Shown piece after piece: positions 41,635 to 49,509 of a stretch of DNA of 64,000 nucleotides. How positions within the stretch are numbered: the stretch's first letter is position 1; each line of letters begins with the position of its first letter. A model generated the notes under the pieces. That model ran no database searches, was not told where the DNA came from, and worked only from the letters and a program-made list of their open reading frames with translations. This stretch comes from Aeromicrobium wangtongii (GTDB lineage: Bacteria > Actinomycetota > Actinomycetes > Propionibacteriales > Nocardioidaceae). The stretch spans positions 620,001 through 684,000 of the forward strand of contig NZ_CP102173.1 of the NCBI RefSeq assembly GCF_024584515.1, read 5' to 3'. The position numbers and the translations under genes were made by a program.

Positions 41635-42540
41635 TCAGGCCAGGGCCTGCAGGACCACCGCAGCGACGCGCGCCACCAGGGCGTCGTCGTACGCCGCGCC
41701 CGGATCGTTCCTCGCCGTGAGGATCGTCAGCACGACGGGCTCCCGTCCCGGCGGGGTGACGACCGCGATGTCGTTGCGGATGCCGGCGGCGCCGCCGGAC
41801 TTGTCCGCGACGTCCCATCCCTGCGGTGCTCCCGCCCGGATGAGCGTGTCGCCCGTCGCGTTGTTGCTCATCCAGTCGATCAGGGCGGCGCGGTCGGGAC
41901 GGCTCAGCACGGATCCGTCGAGGAGTCGCCCCAGAGCGGCGGTGAACGCGGCGGGGGTCGTCGTGTCGTCGGTGCTGCCGGGTTCGATCGTGTTGAGATC
42001 GGGCTCGTGGTTGACGACCCTCGTCGTGGTGTCGCCGAGCCGGGCCAGGAAGGCCTGCAGGTGCGCGGGACCACCCAGGTGGTCGAGCACCAGGTTCGCC
42101 GCGGCGTTGTCGCTCTCGCGCACCGCCGCCTCGGCCAGCTCCTGGAGCGTCAGGCCGTCGTCGACGTGCCGGCTCGCGACCGGGGCGTGGCCCGCCGAGG
42201 CGACGTCGTCGCGGGTCCAGGTCAGGCGTTCCCGTCGCTCGGCGGGGGTGGTCCGGTCGAGCAGGTGCGCGGCCAGCAGGGCCTTGTAGGTCGAGGCGTA
42301 CCCGAAGCGCTCCCGGCTGCGGAACGTGACCGTGGTGCCGTCGCCGGTGTCCGTGGCGGCGACGCCGACCCGGGCATCGAACTCGCGCTCCAGCGAGCGC
42401 AGCTGGGTGCTCGCGTCGGGCGACGGCGGGACGTCCGCTGCCGGGGTCTGCTCCGCGGAGCCGGCGCCGCAGCCGGCCAGCGCGAGCGCTGCCGCACCAG
42501 CGGCGAGGAGCATGGGGACGCGGCGTCGGGTCGAGGTCAT
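41635..42540 (-). CDS. Class A beta-lactamase, probable lipoprotein
   Basis: The 301-residue protein has a lipoprotein signal (LALAGCGAG lipobox). All class A motifs are seen: Ser-x-x-Lys in YASTYKALLAA, Ser-Asp-Asn in VRESDNAAANL, the omega-loop Glu in NHEPDLNTIEPG, and a KSG triad (DKSGGAAG) where most have KTG. It would hydrolyse beta-lactams on the outer face of the membrane. The frame is open upstream to 42987, but that stretch overlaps glmU; ATG 42540 gives a proper signal peptide. Confidence 0.9.
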   Translation of the reverse strand: MTSTRRRVPMLLAAGAAALALAGCGAGSAEQTPAADVPPSPDASTQLRSLEREFDARVGVAATDTGDGTTVTFRSRERFGYASTYKALLAAHLLDRTTPAERRERLTWTRDDVASAGHAPVASRHVDDGLTLQELAEAAVRESDNAAANLVLDHLGGPAHLQAFLARLGDTTTRVVNHEPDLNTIEPGSTDDTTTPAAFTAALGRLLDGSVLSRPDRAALIDWMSNNATGDTLIRAGAPQGWDVADKSGGAAGIRNDIAVVTPPGREPVVLTILTARNDPGAAYDDALVARVAAVVLQALA

Positions 42541-42632
42541 GTCGTGTCTCCGTCCTGTCGACGTCCGTGTCGAACGTCGTCGACTATGGCAACCGGCTGG
42601 TGATGAGCCGATCGGGCCATGCCGGCGGCCGT

Positions 42633-42638
42633 TAGGCT
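42633..42638 (+). promoter_or_regulatory. -10 box (TAGGCT) upstream of glmU
   Basis: The predicted RNA would start near 42645, leaving a leader of about 40 nt that ends with AAGGAG before the GTG at 42686. This is a led transcript, in contrast to the leaderless genes elsewhere in the window. Confidence 0.45.
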
Positions 42639-42685
42639 GGGGGGTGCGGGGCAACGGCCCGCGATCCCCCCGATGAAGGAGTCCG

Positions 42686-44134
42686 GTGACTGACCAGGTG
42701 ACTGCGATCGTGCTGGCTGCAGGTGCCGGCACGCGGATGAAGTCCTCGCGAGCCAAGGTCCTGCACGAGATCGCCGGACGCAGCATGATCGAGCACGCGC
42801 TCATCGCGGTCGCCGGCGCCGGCGTCCACACGACCGTCGCGGTCGTCGGCCACGACCGCGAGCAGGTCTCGGCGGCCATCTCGGCGTACGACCCGTCGAT
42901 CGTCCTGGCCGTGCAGGAGGTGCAGAACGGCACCGGCCACGCGGTGCAGGCCGCGCTGGAGGCCCTGGACGCACCGCCCACCGGCACCGTCCTGGTGACG
43001 TACGGCGACGTCCCGCTGCTGACGTCGCAGACGCTGTCCGAGCTCCTGGTCGATCATCGTGCGGCGGGACGCGCGGTCACGATCCTGACTGCCGAGGTCG
43101 ACGATCCGACCGGCTACGGCCGCATCCTGCGGGACGCGGACGGCGCGGTGACCGCGATCCGCGAGCACCGTGACGCCTCGCCCGAGGAGCTCGCGGTGCA
43201 CGAGATCAACAGCGGCATCCTGGCGGTCGACGCGCAGTTCCTGCGCCATGCGGTGGCGAGCCTCGAGTCGGGCAACGCGCAGGGCGAGCTCTACCTGACC
43301 GACATCGTGGGCAAGGCCGTCGCCGAGGGACGTCCGGTCGGCGCGCACGTCCTGGAGGACGTCTGGCAGACCGAGGGCGTCAACGACCGGGCACAGCTGG
43401 CCCGCCTCGGCCGCGAGCTCAACCGCCGGCTGACCCGGCAGTGGATGGCCGAGGGCGTCACGATGGTCGACCCCGAGACCACGTGGATCGACTCCGCCGT
43501 GACCCTGGCCCGCGACGTCACGCTCCTGCCGGGCACGCAGCTGCTCGGCGCGACGAGCGTCGCGGAGGGCGCCACGATCGGCCCGGACACGACCCTGCGC
43601 AACGTCGAGGTCGGCGAGAACGCCTCGATCATCCGCACCCACGGCTCCGATGCGGTCATCGGCGCCGGGGCGAACGTCGGCCCGTTCGCCTATCTGCGGC
43701 CCGGCGCCGAGCTCGGTGAGGACGGCAAGATCGGCACCTTCGTCGAGGTCAAGAACTCGGTCATCGGCACCAGCGCGAAGGTGCCGCACCTGACGTACGT
43801 CGGCGACGCCACGATCGGCGAGGGCGCCAACATCGGCGCCGGGACGATCTTCGCCAACTACGACGGCGTCCACAAGAACCGCACCACGATCGGCCGCCAC
43901 GCCAAGACCAGCTCCAACAACACCTTCGTCGCCCCGGTGTCCGTGGGCGACGGCGCCTTCACCGGCGCCGGGGCCACGATCCGTCAGGACGTCCCGCCGG
44001 GGGCGCTGGCGGTGAGCGCCGGGTCACAGAGGAACATTGAGGGGTGGGTCGGCGCGAAGCGTCCCGGCTCACCGTCAGACGAAGCGGCGCGCACGGCGAT
44101 CGCGGACAACAACCTGGAGGCCCCCGGTGAGTAG
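42686..44134 (+). CDS. glmU: Bifunctional UDP-N-acetylglucosamine pyrophosphorylase / glucosamine-1-phosphate N-acetyltransferase
   Basis: The 482-residue enzyme has an N-terminal uridyltransferase domain (LAAGAGTRMKSSRAKVLH, residues about 10-28; GTGHAVQAALEAL) and, after about residue 240, a left-handed beta-helix acetyltransferase domain with hexapeptide repeats (GAGANVGPFAYLRPG, KVPHLTYVGDATIGEGANIG, NYDGVHKNRT). It makes UDP-GlcNAc for peptidoglycan. GTG 42686 has a GGAG 6 nt upstream. It overlaps prs by 8 nt. Confidence 0.96.
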   Translation: MTDQVTAIVLAAGAGTRMKSSRAKVLHEIAGRSMIEHALIAVAGAGVHTTVAVVGHDREQVSAAISAYDPSIVLAVQEVQNGTGHAVQAALEALDAPPTGTVLVTYGDVPLLTSQTLSELLVDHRAAGRAVTILTAEVDDPTGYGRILRDADGAVTAIREHRDASPEELAVHEINSGILAVDAQFLRHAVASLESGNAQGELYLTDIVGKAVAEGRPVGAHVLEDVWQTEGVNDRAQLARLGRELNRRLTRQWMAEGVTMVDPETTWIDSAVTLARDVTLLPGTQLLGATSVAEGATIGPDTTLRNVEVGENASIIRTHGSDAVIGAGANVGPFAYLRPGAELGEDGKIGTFVEVKNSVIGTSAKVPHLTYVGDATIGEGANIGAGTIFANYDGVHKNRTTIGRHAKTSSNNTFVAPVSVGDGAFTGAGATIRQDVPPGALAVSAGSQRNIEGWVGAKRPGSPSDEAARTAIADNNLEAPGE

Positions 44135-45104
44135 CCTGTCCAAGCGGACACCGACCCGCAACATGCTGCTGTTCTCGGGGCGCGCTCATCCGACCTTGGC
44201 CCAGGAGGTCGCCGACCTCCTGGAGATCTCGGTGGTCCCGACCACCGCTTACGACTTCGCCAACGGCGAGATCTACGTGCGCTTCGACGAGTCGGTGCGC
44301 GGTTGCGACGCCTTCGTGCTGCAGAGCCACGCCGCGCCGATCAACGAGGCGATCATGGAGCAGCTCATCATGATCGACGCGCTCAAGCGCGCCTCCGCCA
44401 AGCGGATCACCGTGATCCTGCCGTTCTACGGCTACGCCCGTCAGGACAAGAAGCACCTCGGCCGCGAGCCGATCTCGGCCCGCCTGATGGCCGATCTGTT
44501 CCTCACCGCAGGCGCCGACCGCCTGATGACGGTCGACCTGCACACCGCCCAGATCCAGGGCTTCTTCGACGGACCCGTCGACCACCTCCTGGCGATGCCG
44601 ATCCTGACCCGGCACGTCAAGAAGCGGTACGGCAAGAAGGACCTCGCGGTCGTCTCGCCCGATGCGGGCCGCATCAAGGTCGCCGAGCAGTGGGCCAATG
44701 CCCTCGGCGGCGCGCCGCTGGCCTTCATCCACAAGACCCGCGATCCTCGCCGGCCGAACGAGTCGAAGGCCAACCGGGTCGTCGGCGACGTCGCCGGGCG
44801 GGTCTGCATCCTGGTCGACGACCTGATCGACACCGGCGGCACGATCGTCCAGGCCGCGGAGGCCCTGATGGCCGACGGCGCCGAGGCCGTCGTGATCGCC
44901 GCGACGCACGCGGTCTTCTCAGGCCCGGCCGTCGACCGGCTCAAGAACTGCGTGGCCACCGAGGTCATCGTCACCAACACGCTGCCGATCGCCGACGACA
45001 AGCGCTTCGACAAGCTCACGGTGCTCTCGATCGCCCCGCTGCTGGCCCAGGCCACTGCCGCGGTGTTCGAGGAAGGCTCGGTCACCAGCCTCTTCAAGAG
45101 CTGA
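44127..45104 (+). CDS. prs: Ribose-phosphate pyrophosphokinase (PRPP synthetase)
   Basis: A 325-residue class I PRPP synthetase that makes phosphoribosyl pyrophosphate from ribose-5-phosphate and ATP. It shows YDFANGEIYVRFDESVRG, PFYGYARQDKKHLGREPISA, the DLHTAQIQGFFDGPVDHL metal-site segment and the PRPP loop CILVDDLIDTGGTI. The start is GTG 44127 with GGAGG 9 nt upstream, inside the end of glmU. A 77-bp perfect palindrome follows. Confidence 0.96.
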   Translation: MSSLSKRTPTRNMLLFSGRAHPTLAQEVADLLEISVVPTTAYDFANGEIYVRFDESVRGCDAFVLQSHAAPINEAIMEQLIMIDALKRASAKRITVILPFYGYARQDKKHLGREPISARLMADLFLTAGADRLMTVDLHTAQIQGFFDGPVDHLLAMPILTRHVKKRYGKKDLAVVSPDAGRIKVAEQWANALGGAPLAFIHKTRDPRRPNESKANRVVGDVAGRVCILVDDLIDTGGTIVQAAEALMADGAEAVVIAATHAVFSGPAVDRLKNCVATEVIVTNTLPIADDKRFDKLTVLSIAPLLAQATAAVFEEGSVTSLFKS

Positions 45105-45109
45105 CGCCA

Positions 45110-45186
45110 ACCAAAATTTGGCCCCTCAGCAACCGTTTCTTCCGCTTGTGCGGCATCGAACGGTTGCTGAGGGGCCAAATTTTGGT
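45110..45186. repeat. 77-bp palindrome between convergent genes (28-bp perfect arms)
   Basis: The arms 45110-45137 and 45159-45186 are fully complementary over 28 bp, including an AAAATTT stretch and a CCCCTCAGCAACC core. The 21-nt centre holds a smaller stem CCGC/GCGG with loop TTGT. It ends one base before the stop codon of the gene at 45188. It would stop transcription in both directions, but it is much longer than a usual terminator and has the same nested design as the palindromes at 35936 and 36950. Confidence 0.85.
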
Positions 45187-45187
45187 G

Positions 45188-46606
45188 CTAGCCGAGGATC
45201 GGCGGGGCGAAGGTCCGCGGCGCCGTCGCCACAGCTGTGCTGGGCGTCGGTTCGGTCGTCGGGACCGTGGGGGTCGGCGTGGGTGTTGGTTCGGTCGTCG
45301 GGACCGTGGGGGTCGGCGTGGGGGTCGGCTCGGTCGTCGGGACCGTGGGGGTCGGCGTGGGCGTCGGCTCGGTCGTCGGGACCGTCGGATCCGGCGCGGG
45401 GACAGCCGGCGGCGGGTCGTTGCGCTCGATGCGGATCTGACCGAAGTTGTGGTCGACGTTGTTGGCCATCGTCAGCGCACCCAGCACCGTGGGCTTGTAG
45501 GCGTGCTCCTTGATGGTGCTGTAGGCGAAGACCGTGATGGTCATGCCCGACTGCGGGCGGATCGTCCCGCCGATGCGGAACGTGCCGTCCTGGTTCGCGG
45601 GTCGCTCGTCGTGCACCTTGCCCCGGGCATCGGTCAGCCGGACGCTGATGTTCGGGATGCCGTATCCCTCGGTGGCATCGACGGCCTGGCCGGAGAACGT
45701 GCCGCCCCGGGTGCTCAGGTTGATCGTGGCATTGCGCTTCGCGCCGGCACGGATGCGACCGATGTTGAACGAGCCGCCGAAGTAGCCATTGGTGTCCGGC
45801 ACCTGCAGGCGGTAGGAGCCGGGGGTGAGCCCGCGCAGCGACAGGTTGCCGGCAGAGACCTTCTGCACCCAGAACTCACCGGTCTTCTTGTTGACAGCGG
45901 TCACGAAGACCGTTCCTCGGACACGCGCTCCGCCGGCGGTCAGGAATCCGCGGATCAGGCCCGGCTTGGTGCGCAGGTCGAACGAGGCCTTGCGGAACGT
46001 GCGCAGCTTCACCGAGCGGATGAGCTTGCTCTTGCCGACGCGCCGCTTCTTGGCGTCGTAGGCGAACAACCGGTAGTCGTCCTTGGCCAGCCCGCCGAGC
46101 GCGTACTCACCGCGTTTGTTCGCCGTGACCTCGATGACCTGGCCGCCATTGCTGATCGCGCGCACGCGGGCCTTGGCCGCGCGCTTGCCCTGCACCTTGA
46201 TCGTGCCGCCGATGGCACCGCCGCGACGCAGGCGGACGTTCTTCTGCACCGCCGACGAGCCGACGCGGGTGCGGACGTCGAGCTTCGCGGCATAGGCCTT
46301 GGTGTCGTACGCCGGGCGTCCGTCCACGAATTGCAGGTGATAGCTGCCCGGCCCCGGTGAGGTCATCTGGTAGACACCGTTGGAGCGCGTCTTGACCTCG
46401 CGGATGTACCCGAAGCCCTCGGTGAACAACCGCACCTTGATCCGGCCGATGGGCTTGCCGGTCGAGGCGTCGGTGACCCGGCCGAAGATCTGCGGTCGTG
46501 CGGAGGCCTCGGCGGGAGCGGAGACGGCGACGAGGGCACCGACCGCGAGGAGGATGGACAGCACGGCGGCCATCAGGGAACGACGTCCAGCGATCAGGTG
46601 TGACAC
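45188..46606 (-). CDS. Secreted carboxypeptidase-regulatory-like (CNA-B/Ig-like) repeat protein with a Pro/Thr-rich tail
   Basis: The 472-residue exported protein has a signal peptide (MAAVLSILLAVGALVAVSAP ending near AEASA). Several carboxypeptidase-regulatory or CNA-B type beta-sandwich units follow, beginning IFGRVTDASTGKPIGRIKV, each about 80 residues with a G-x-Y core (GVYQM, GEYALGG, GSYRLQV, GTFRIGG). The last 80 residues are a Pro/Thr-rich tail of 13-residue repeats, a likely wall-spanning or glycosylated stalk. No sortase motif is seen. GTG 46606 is chosen from the TACACT box 7 nt upstream. Its role is structural or adhesive by inference. Confidence 0.72.
   Translation of the reverse strand: MSHLIAGRRSLMAAVLSILLAVGALVAVSAPAEASARPQIFGRVTDASTGKPIGRIKVRLFTEGFGYIREVKTRSNGVYQMTSPGPGSYHLQFVDGRPAYDTKAYAAKLDVRTRVGSSAVQKNVRLRRGGAIGGTIKVQGKRAAKARVRAISNGGQVIEVTANKRGEYALGGLAKDDYRLFAYDAKKRRVGKSKLIRSVKLRTFRKASFDLRTKPGLIRGFLTAGGARVRGTVFVTAVNKKTGEFWVQKVSAGNLSLRGLTPGSYRLQVPDTNGYFGGSFNIGRIRAGAKRNATINLSTRGGTFSGQAVDATEGYGIPNISVRLTDARGKVHDERPANQDGTFRIGGTIRPQSGMTITVFAYSTIKEHAYKPTVLGALTMANNVDHNFGQIRIERNDPPPAVPAPDPTVPTTEPTPTPTPTVPTTEPTPTPTPTVPTTEPTPTPTPTVPTTEPTPSTAVATAPRTFAPPILG
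45249..45389 (-). repeat. 39-bp tandem repeats coding for a 13-residue Pro/Thr unit
   Basis: Copies begin at 45249, 45288, 45327 and 45366 (the last partial), each encoding VPTTEPTPTPTPT. They differ at only a few third-codon positions, which suggests recent expansion. Spacing within codons keeps the frame. Confidence 0.85.
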
Positions 46607-46613
46607 GCGCGCG

Positions 46614-46682
46614 AGTGTACCGTTCCCAGGGGGCAGCCCGCGGGGGATTCCCGCGAGCCGTGAACCGCTGCGCCGATAGGAT
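46614..46682. promoter_or_regulatory. Divergent promoters for the repeat-protein gene and the GH6 gene
   Basis: On the minus strand TACACT (46614-46619) is 7 nt from GTG 46606, a leaderless arrangement. On the plus strand TAGGAT (46677-46682) lies about 68 nt before the GH6 ATG, which has its own GGAGG. An imperfectly placed 6-bp hairpin (46639-46655) sits between the two. Confidence 0.4.
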
Positions 46683-46749
46683 CGGCCTGCTCGAACCAGG
46701 CGCGCACAGCGGACACTGCACAACGGGCACTACAGGCGATGGAGGCTCG

Positions 46750-47718
46750 ATGTCCGGAGTGCGTCACGGCACCCGTCCTCTGCTGCTCGCGGTGCCCGTC
46801 GTCCTCTTCGTGGCCGTCTTCGTCGCCGCCCGTCTGCTGGGCCAGGAGTCCCGCGGCGGGCAGGACGTCAACCCGTTCGCGGACCGGCAGCCCCTGGCCA
46901 CGGCGGGCACCGCCGCGGCCGGCGCCGTCCCGACCGTGAGCGGCGATGACCAGCGCATCCTCGAGCGTCTCGCCGCCGTGCCACAGGCAACCTGGTTGAC
47001 GCCGGAGGCGCATCCGGTCGGGCAAGTCGGCGCCTTCGTCGCCGGGCTCGCGGACAAGGGCCGCGCCACCGGGCGTGCCCCCGTGCTCGTGGTCTACGGC
47101 ATCACCGATCGCGACTGCAGCGGCGGGCACTCCAGCGGCGGACTGTCCCCTGATGACTACCGGCAGTGGCTCGAACGCATCGCCGGGTCCATGGGCTCGG
47201 ACGCCGTCGTGGTGCTGGAGCCCGATGCGCTGGCGACCGCCCCCGAGTGCGGGCGGGTCGATCAGCGCACCGCCCTGATCAGGGACGCCGTCGCAGTCCT
47301 GGCCGACGCCACGGTGTACATCGACGCGGGCCACTCCAACTGGATCGACCCGGCGGACATGGCGTCGATGCTCTCGGCGGCCGGCGTCGGCGACGCCCGC
47401 GGATTCTCCACGAACGTGGCCGCCTACGAACCGCTCGATGCCGAGAAGTCGTACGCCGAGGCCCTCAGCGCGGCGGTGGGCGGCGCGCACTACGTCATCG
47501 ACACGGGCCGCAACGGCGCCGGCTCGAACGGGCAGTGGTGCAATCCGGCCGGCCGCGCGCTCGGGCGCGAGCCGGGGCCCGGTGACGGCGGTCGGCTCGA
47601 TGCCTACCTGTGGATCAAGCCGCCGGGCGAGAGCGACGGCACGTGCGGCGGCGGCCCGGCTGCGGGGGTGTTCTGGACGGAACGCGCTCTGGAGATGGCG
47701 CGGGCAGCCGGCTGGTGA
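46750..47718 (+). CDS. Glycoside hydrolase family 6 protein (secreted or membrane-anchored)
   Basis: A 322-residue exported enzyme with an N-terminal hydrophobic segment (LLLAVPVVLFVAVFVAARLL) acting as signal or anchor. GH6 motifs are clear: LVVYGITDRDCSG, VVVLEPDALA (the catalytic acid Asp), VYIDAGHSNWID, NGQWCNPAGRALG and YLWIKPPGESDGTC (the conserved C-terminal Asp region). GH6 enzymes are beta-1,4-glucanases/cellobiohydrolases. Its place beside a processive-type glycosyltransferase cluster suggests trimming of a self-made beta-glucan rather than plant cellulose use; that is an inference. Confidence 0.88.
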   Translation: MSGVRHGTRPLLLAVPVVLFVAVFVAARLLGQESRGGQDVNPFADRQPLATAGTAAAGAVPTVSGDDQRILERLAAVPQATWLTPEAHPVGQVGAFVAGLADKGRATGRAPVLVVYGITDRDCSGGHSSGGLSPDDYRQWLERIAGSMGSDAVVVLEPDALATAPECGRVDQRTALIRDAVAVLADATVYIDAGHSNWIDPADMASMLSAAGVGDARGFSTNVAAYEPLDAEKSYAEALSAAVGGAHYVIDTGRNGAGSNGQWCNPAGRALGREPGPGDGGRLDAYLWIKPPGESDGTCGGGPAAGVFWTERALEMARAAGW

Positions 47719-47748
47719 AAGTGGCGCCGGACCGACCCGTCGGACCGA

Positions 47749-47754
47749 TAGGAT
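47749..47754 (+). promoter_or_regulatory. -10 box (TAGGAT) of a probable leaderless promoter for the response regulator
   Basis: TAGGAT is 7 nt before ATG 47762. The preceding CGA and following C match those around the GH6 box at 46677, so the two neighbouring genes may share promoter recognition. Confidence 0.45.
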
Positions 47755-47761
47755 CAGGGCC

Positions 47762-48706
47762 ATGCCTGACCTGGAAGAGAAGCTCGCCGTCATCATCGAG
47801 GACGATGCCGACGTCCGTCACCTGCTCAAGACGGTGCTGACGCAAAGCGGCTTCCAGACCATCCTGACGACCAATGGCGAGGACGGCATCGAAGCCGTCC
47901 GTGCCCACAACCCGGTGCTGACCACGCTCGACGTGTCGATGCCGGGGATGGACGGTTTCGCCGCTGCCAAGCGCATCCGCGAGTTCAGCGGCACGTACAT
48001 CATGATGCTGACCGCGCTCGCGGACGAGATCGACGTGGTGCAGGGGCTGGACTCCGGCGCCGACGACTACCTGCTCAAGCCCTTCCGCCCGCGGGAGCTC
48101 CGCGCCCGCATCGAGACGTTGCTGCGTCGCCCACGTGAGCGTGACGGCGTCCGTGGCGCCCTGGCCACCGCGCCGGCGCCCGTGGCCGTCTCCGCGCCGG
48201 CAGAGCCCGTGCCCCCCGCGCCCGTCGCCGTGGCTGAGCCGGTTCCGCAGCCGGCTGTCGTCGTCCAGGCACCCGTGGCGTCCGAGCCCGTCGTGGTTCC
48301 CGTGCGCGCGACCCGTCAGCCCGTCCACGAGTCGGCACCGGCCGTGGTCGACAGCACGCCGACCGCCGACGGCTGGCTGGAGCACCGCGGGCTGCAGCTC
48401 AACACCCAGACCCGGCACACCCGGGTCGACGGTCGCGGGGTCGAGCTGACCCGCAGCGAGTTCGACCTGCTGGCCACGCTCATGGCGTCCGGCCGGCGCG
48501 TGCGCAGCAAGGCCGACCTGGTGCTTGCCCTGCGGGGCGAGAGCTATGTGACCACGTACTACGTCAACGACGCCGACAAGCGCGCCGTCGAGGTCCACAT
48601 GGCCAATCTGCGCCGCAAGATCGGCGACTCGTCCGCCACCCCGCGGTTCATCGAGACGGTCCGCGGCGTCGGCTACCGGCTCGCCTCGGACAGCGACACC
48701 GCCTGA
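47762..48706 (+). CDS. OmpR-family response regulator with a long Pro/Ala/Val linker
   Basis: The 314-residue protein has a receiver domain (acidic pair in AVIIEDDADV; phospho-acceptor Asp in TTLDVSMPGMDG; Lys in DDYLLKPFRP), residues about 1-125. A linker of about 80 residues rich in Ala, Pro and Val follows (e.g. APVAVSAPAEPVPPAPVAVA), then an OmpR winged-helix (ELTRSEFDLLATLMASGRRV ... IETVRGVGYRL). The usual linker is under 20 residues. The probable kinase partner is at 52218-53942, in the same signalling cluster. Confidence 0.9.
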   Translation: MPDLEEKLAVIIEDDADVRHLLKTVLTQSGFQTILTTNGEDGIEAVRAHNPVLTTLDVSMPGMDGFAAAKRIREFSGTYIMMLTALADEIDVVQGLDSGADDYLLKPFRPRELRARIETLLRRPRERDGVRGALATAPAPVAVSAPAEPVPPAPVAVAEPVPQPAVVVQAPVASEPVVVPVRATRQPVHESAPAVVDSTPTADGWLEHRGLQLNTQTRHTRVDGRGVELTRSEFDLLATLMASGRRVRSKADLVLALRGESYVTTYYVNDADKRAVEVHMANLRRKIGDSSATPRFIETVRGVGYRLASDSDTA

Positions 48707-48730
48707 CCCAGTGGCCAGGCGGCGCCGGCG

Positions 48731-49447
48731 TCAGTTGGCGTTGACGGGGATGGGGACTGCCTCGGTGGGCTTGTCGGAGGCGAAGATCGCGATCGGTACC
48801 TTCTGGCGGATCGTCTCGCGGGTGTAGGACTTCGACCCCGGCGACCGCTGGATGCGCACCGTCGCCCGGAAGGTCAGATTGACCCCGTTGGTGTCGGCGG
48901 CGAGGTCACCGATCGGCTGGTTGCGCAGCTCGAAGGCGCCCTTCGGCGAGGTGATGAGCATGCCGTACTTGGACGTCAGCGGCTCCGGGTCCAGCGTGAT
49001 GCTGGCGGCCTTGGCGTTCAGCGAGTAGGGCGACTGGACGGTTCCGGACGTCGTGGACGTGTCGGACTCGACCTCGATGCGGTCCAGGTAGACCTTGCGC
49101 TTGGTCTTGAACGGATCGCGCAGGTCCCGGTCCAGGTCATAGGCCTGGAAGGTGAACGAGAAGTACTTGTTGCCCGCCGGGTACCACTCGTTGGTGCGAG
49201 GGGTCGACTTGGTCGGGTAGAGGGTGTAGACGAAGTCGACCCCGTCGATGTCCACGTGCGACTGGAAGGTTCCGTCCCGCGTGAACTGGGAGTCGAAGAA
49301 CACCGTGGGGGCGGGTGCCGGCGTCGCCGTCGGTGCCGGCTCGTCCTTCGACGCGGAGAACGTGTCGAGGCTGCAGGCGCTCAGCGCGGCCAGGGCTGCG
49401 ACGGCGACGACGGCGGCCTTCGCGCGGCGGTGGAGGGCTGAGGTCAC
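48731..49447 (-). CDS. Putative lipoprotein of unknown function
   Basis: A 238-residue protein with a signal ending in a lipobox (LAALSACSLD), then a Pro/Ala/Thr-rich spacer and a beta-rich domain (VDIDGVDFVYTLYPTKSTPR, KYFSFTFQAYDLDRDLRDPF). I do not recognise the family. Start GTG 49447 has AGGAG 8 nt upstream, in a leader that resembles the one before the neighbouring glycosyltransferase gene (both contain CCAGGAGCATC). It is probably co-expressed with that gene and may assist polysaccharide export or be a surface accessory. Confidence 0.65.
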   Translation of the reverse strand: MTSALHRRAKAAVVAVAALAALSACSLDTFSASKDEPAPTATPAPAPTVFFDSQFTRDGTFQSHVDIDGVDFVYTLYPTKSTPRTNEWYPAGNKYFSFTFQAYDLDRDLRDPFKTKRKVYLDRIEVESDTSTTSGTVQSPYSLNAKAASITLDPEPLTSKYGMLITSPKGAFELRNQPIGDLAADTNGVNLTFRATVRIQRSPGSKSYTRETIRQKVPIAIFASDKPTEAVPIPVNAN

Positions 49448-49509
49448 GGTGATGCTCCTGGTGATGCGGGGAACGGGGGGAAGGGTCGCTGTGGGGCGGC
49501 GCGAGTCGG

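Noticed and set aside
45249-45389. The 39-bp repeats as a CRISPR array
   Set aside because: Repeats are contiguous with no spacers and encode a 13-residue protein repeat in frame.
44303-46360. A 685-residue plus-strand open frame across prs and the repeat-protein gene
   Set aside because: It is out of frame with prs and antisense to the gene at 45188; its composition is Arg/Gly-rich as expected of a shadow frame in high-GC DNA.
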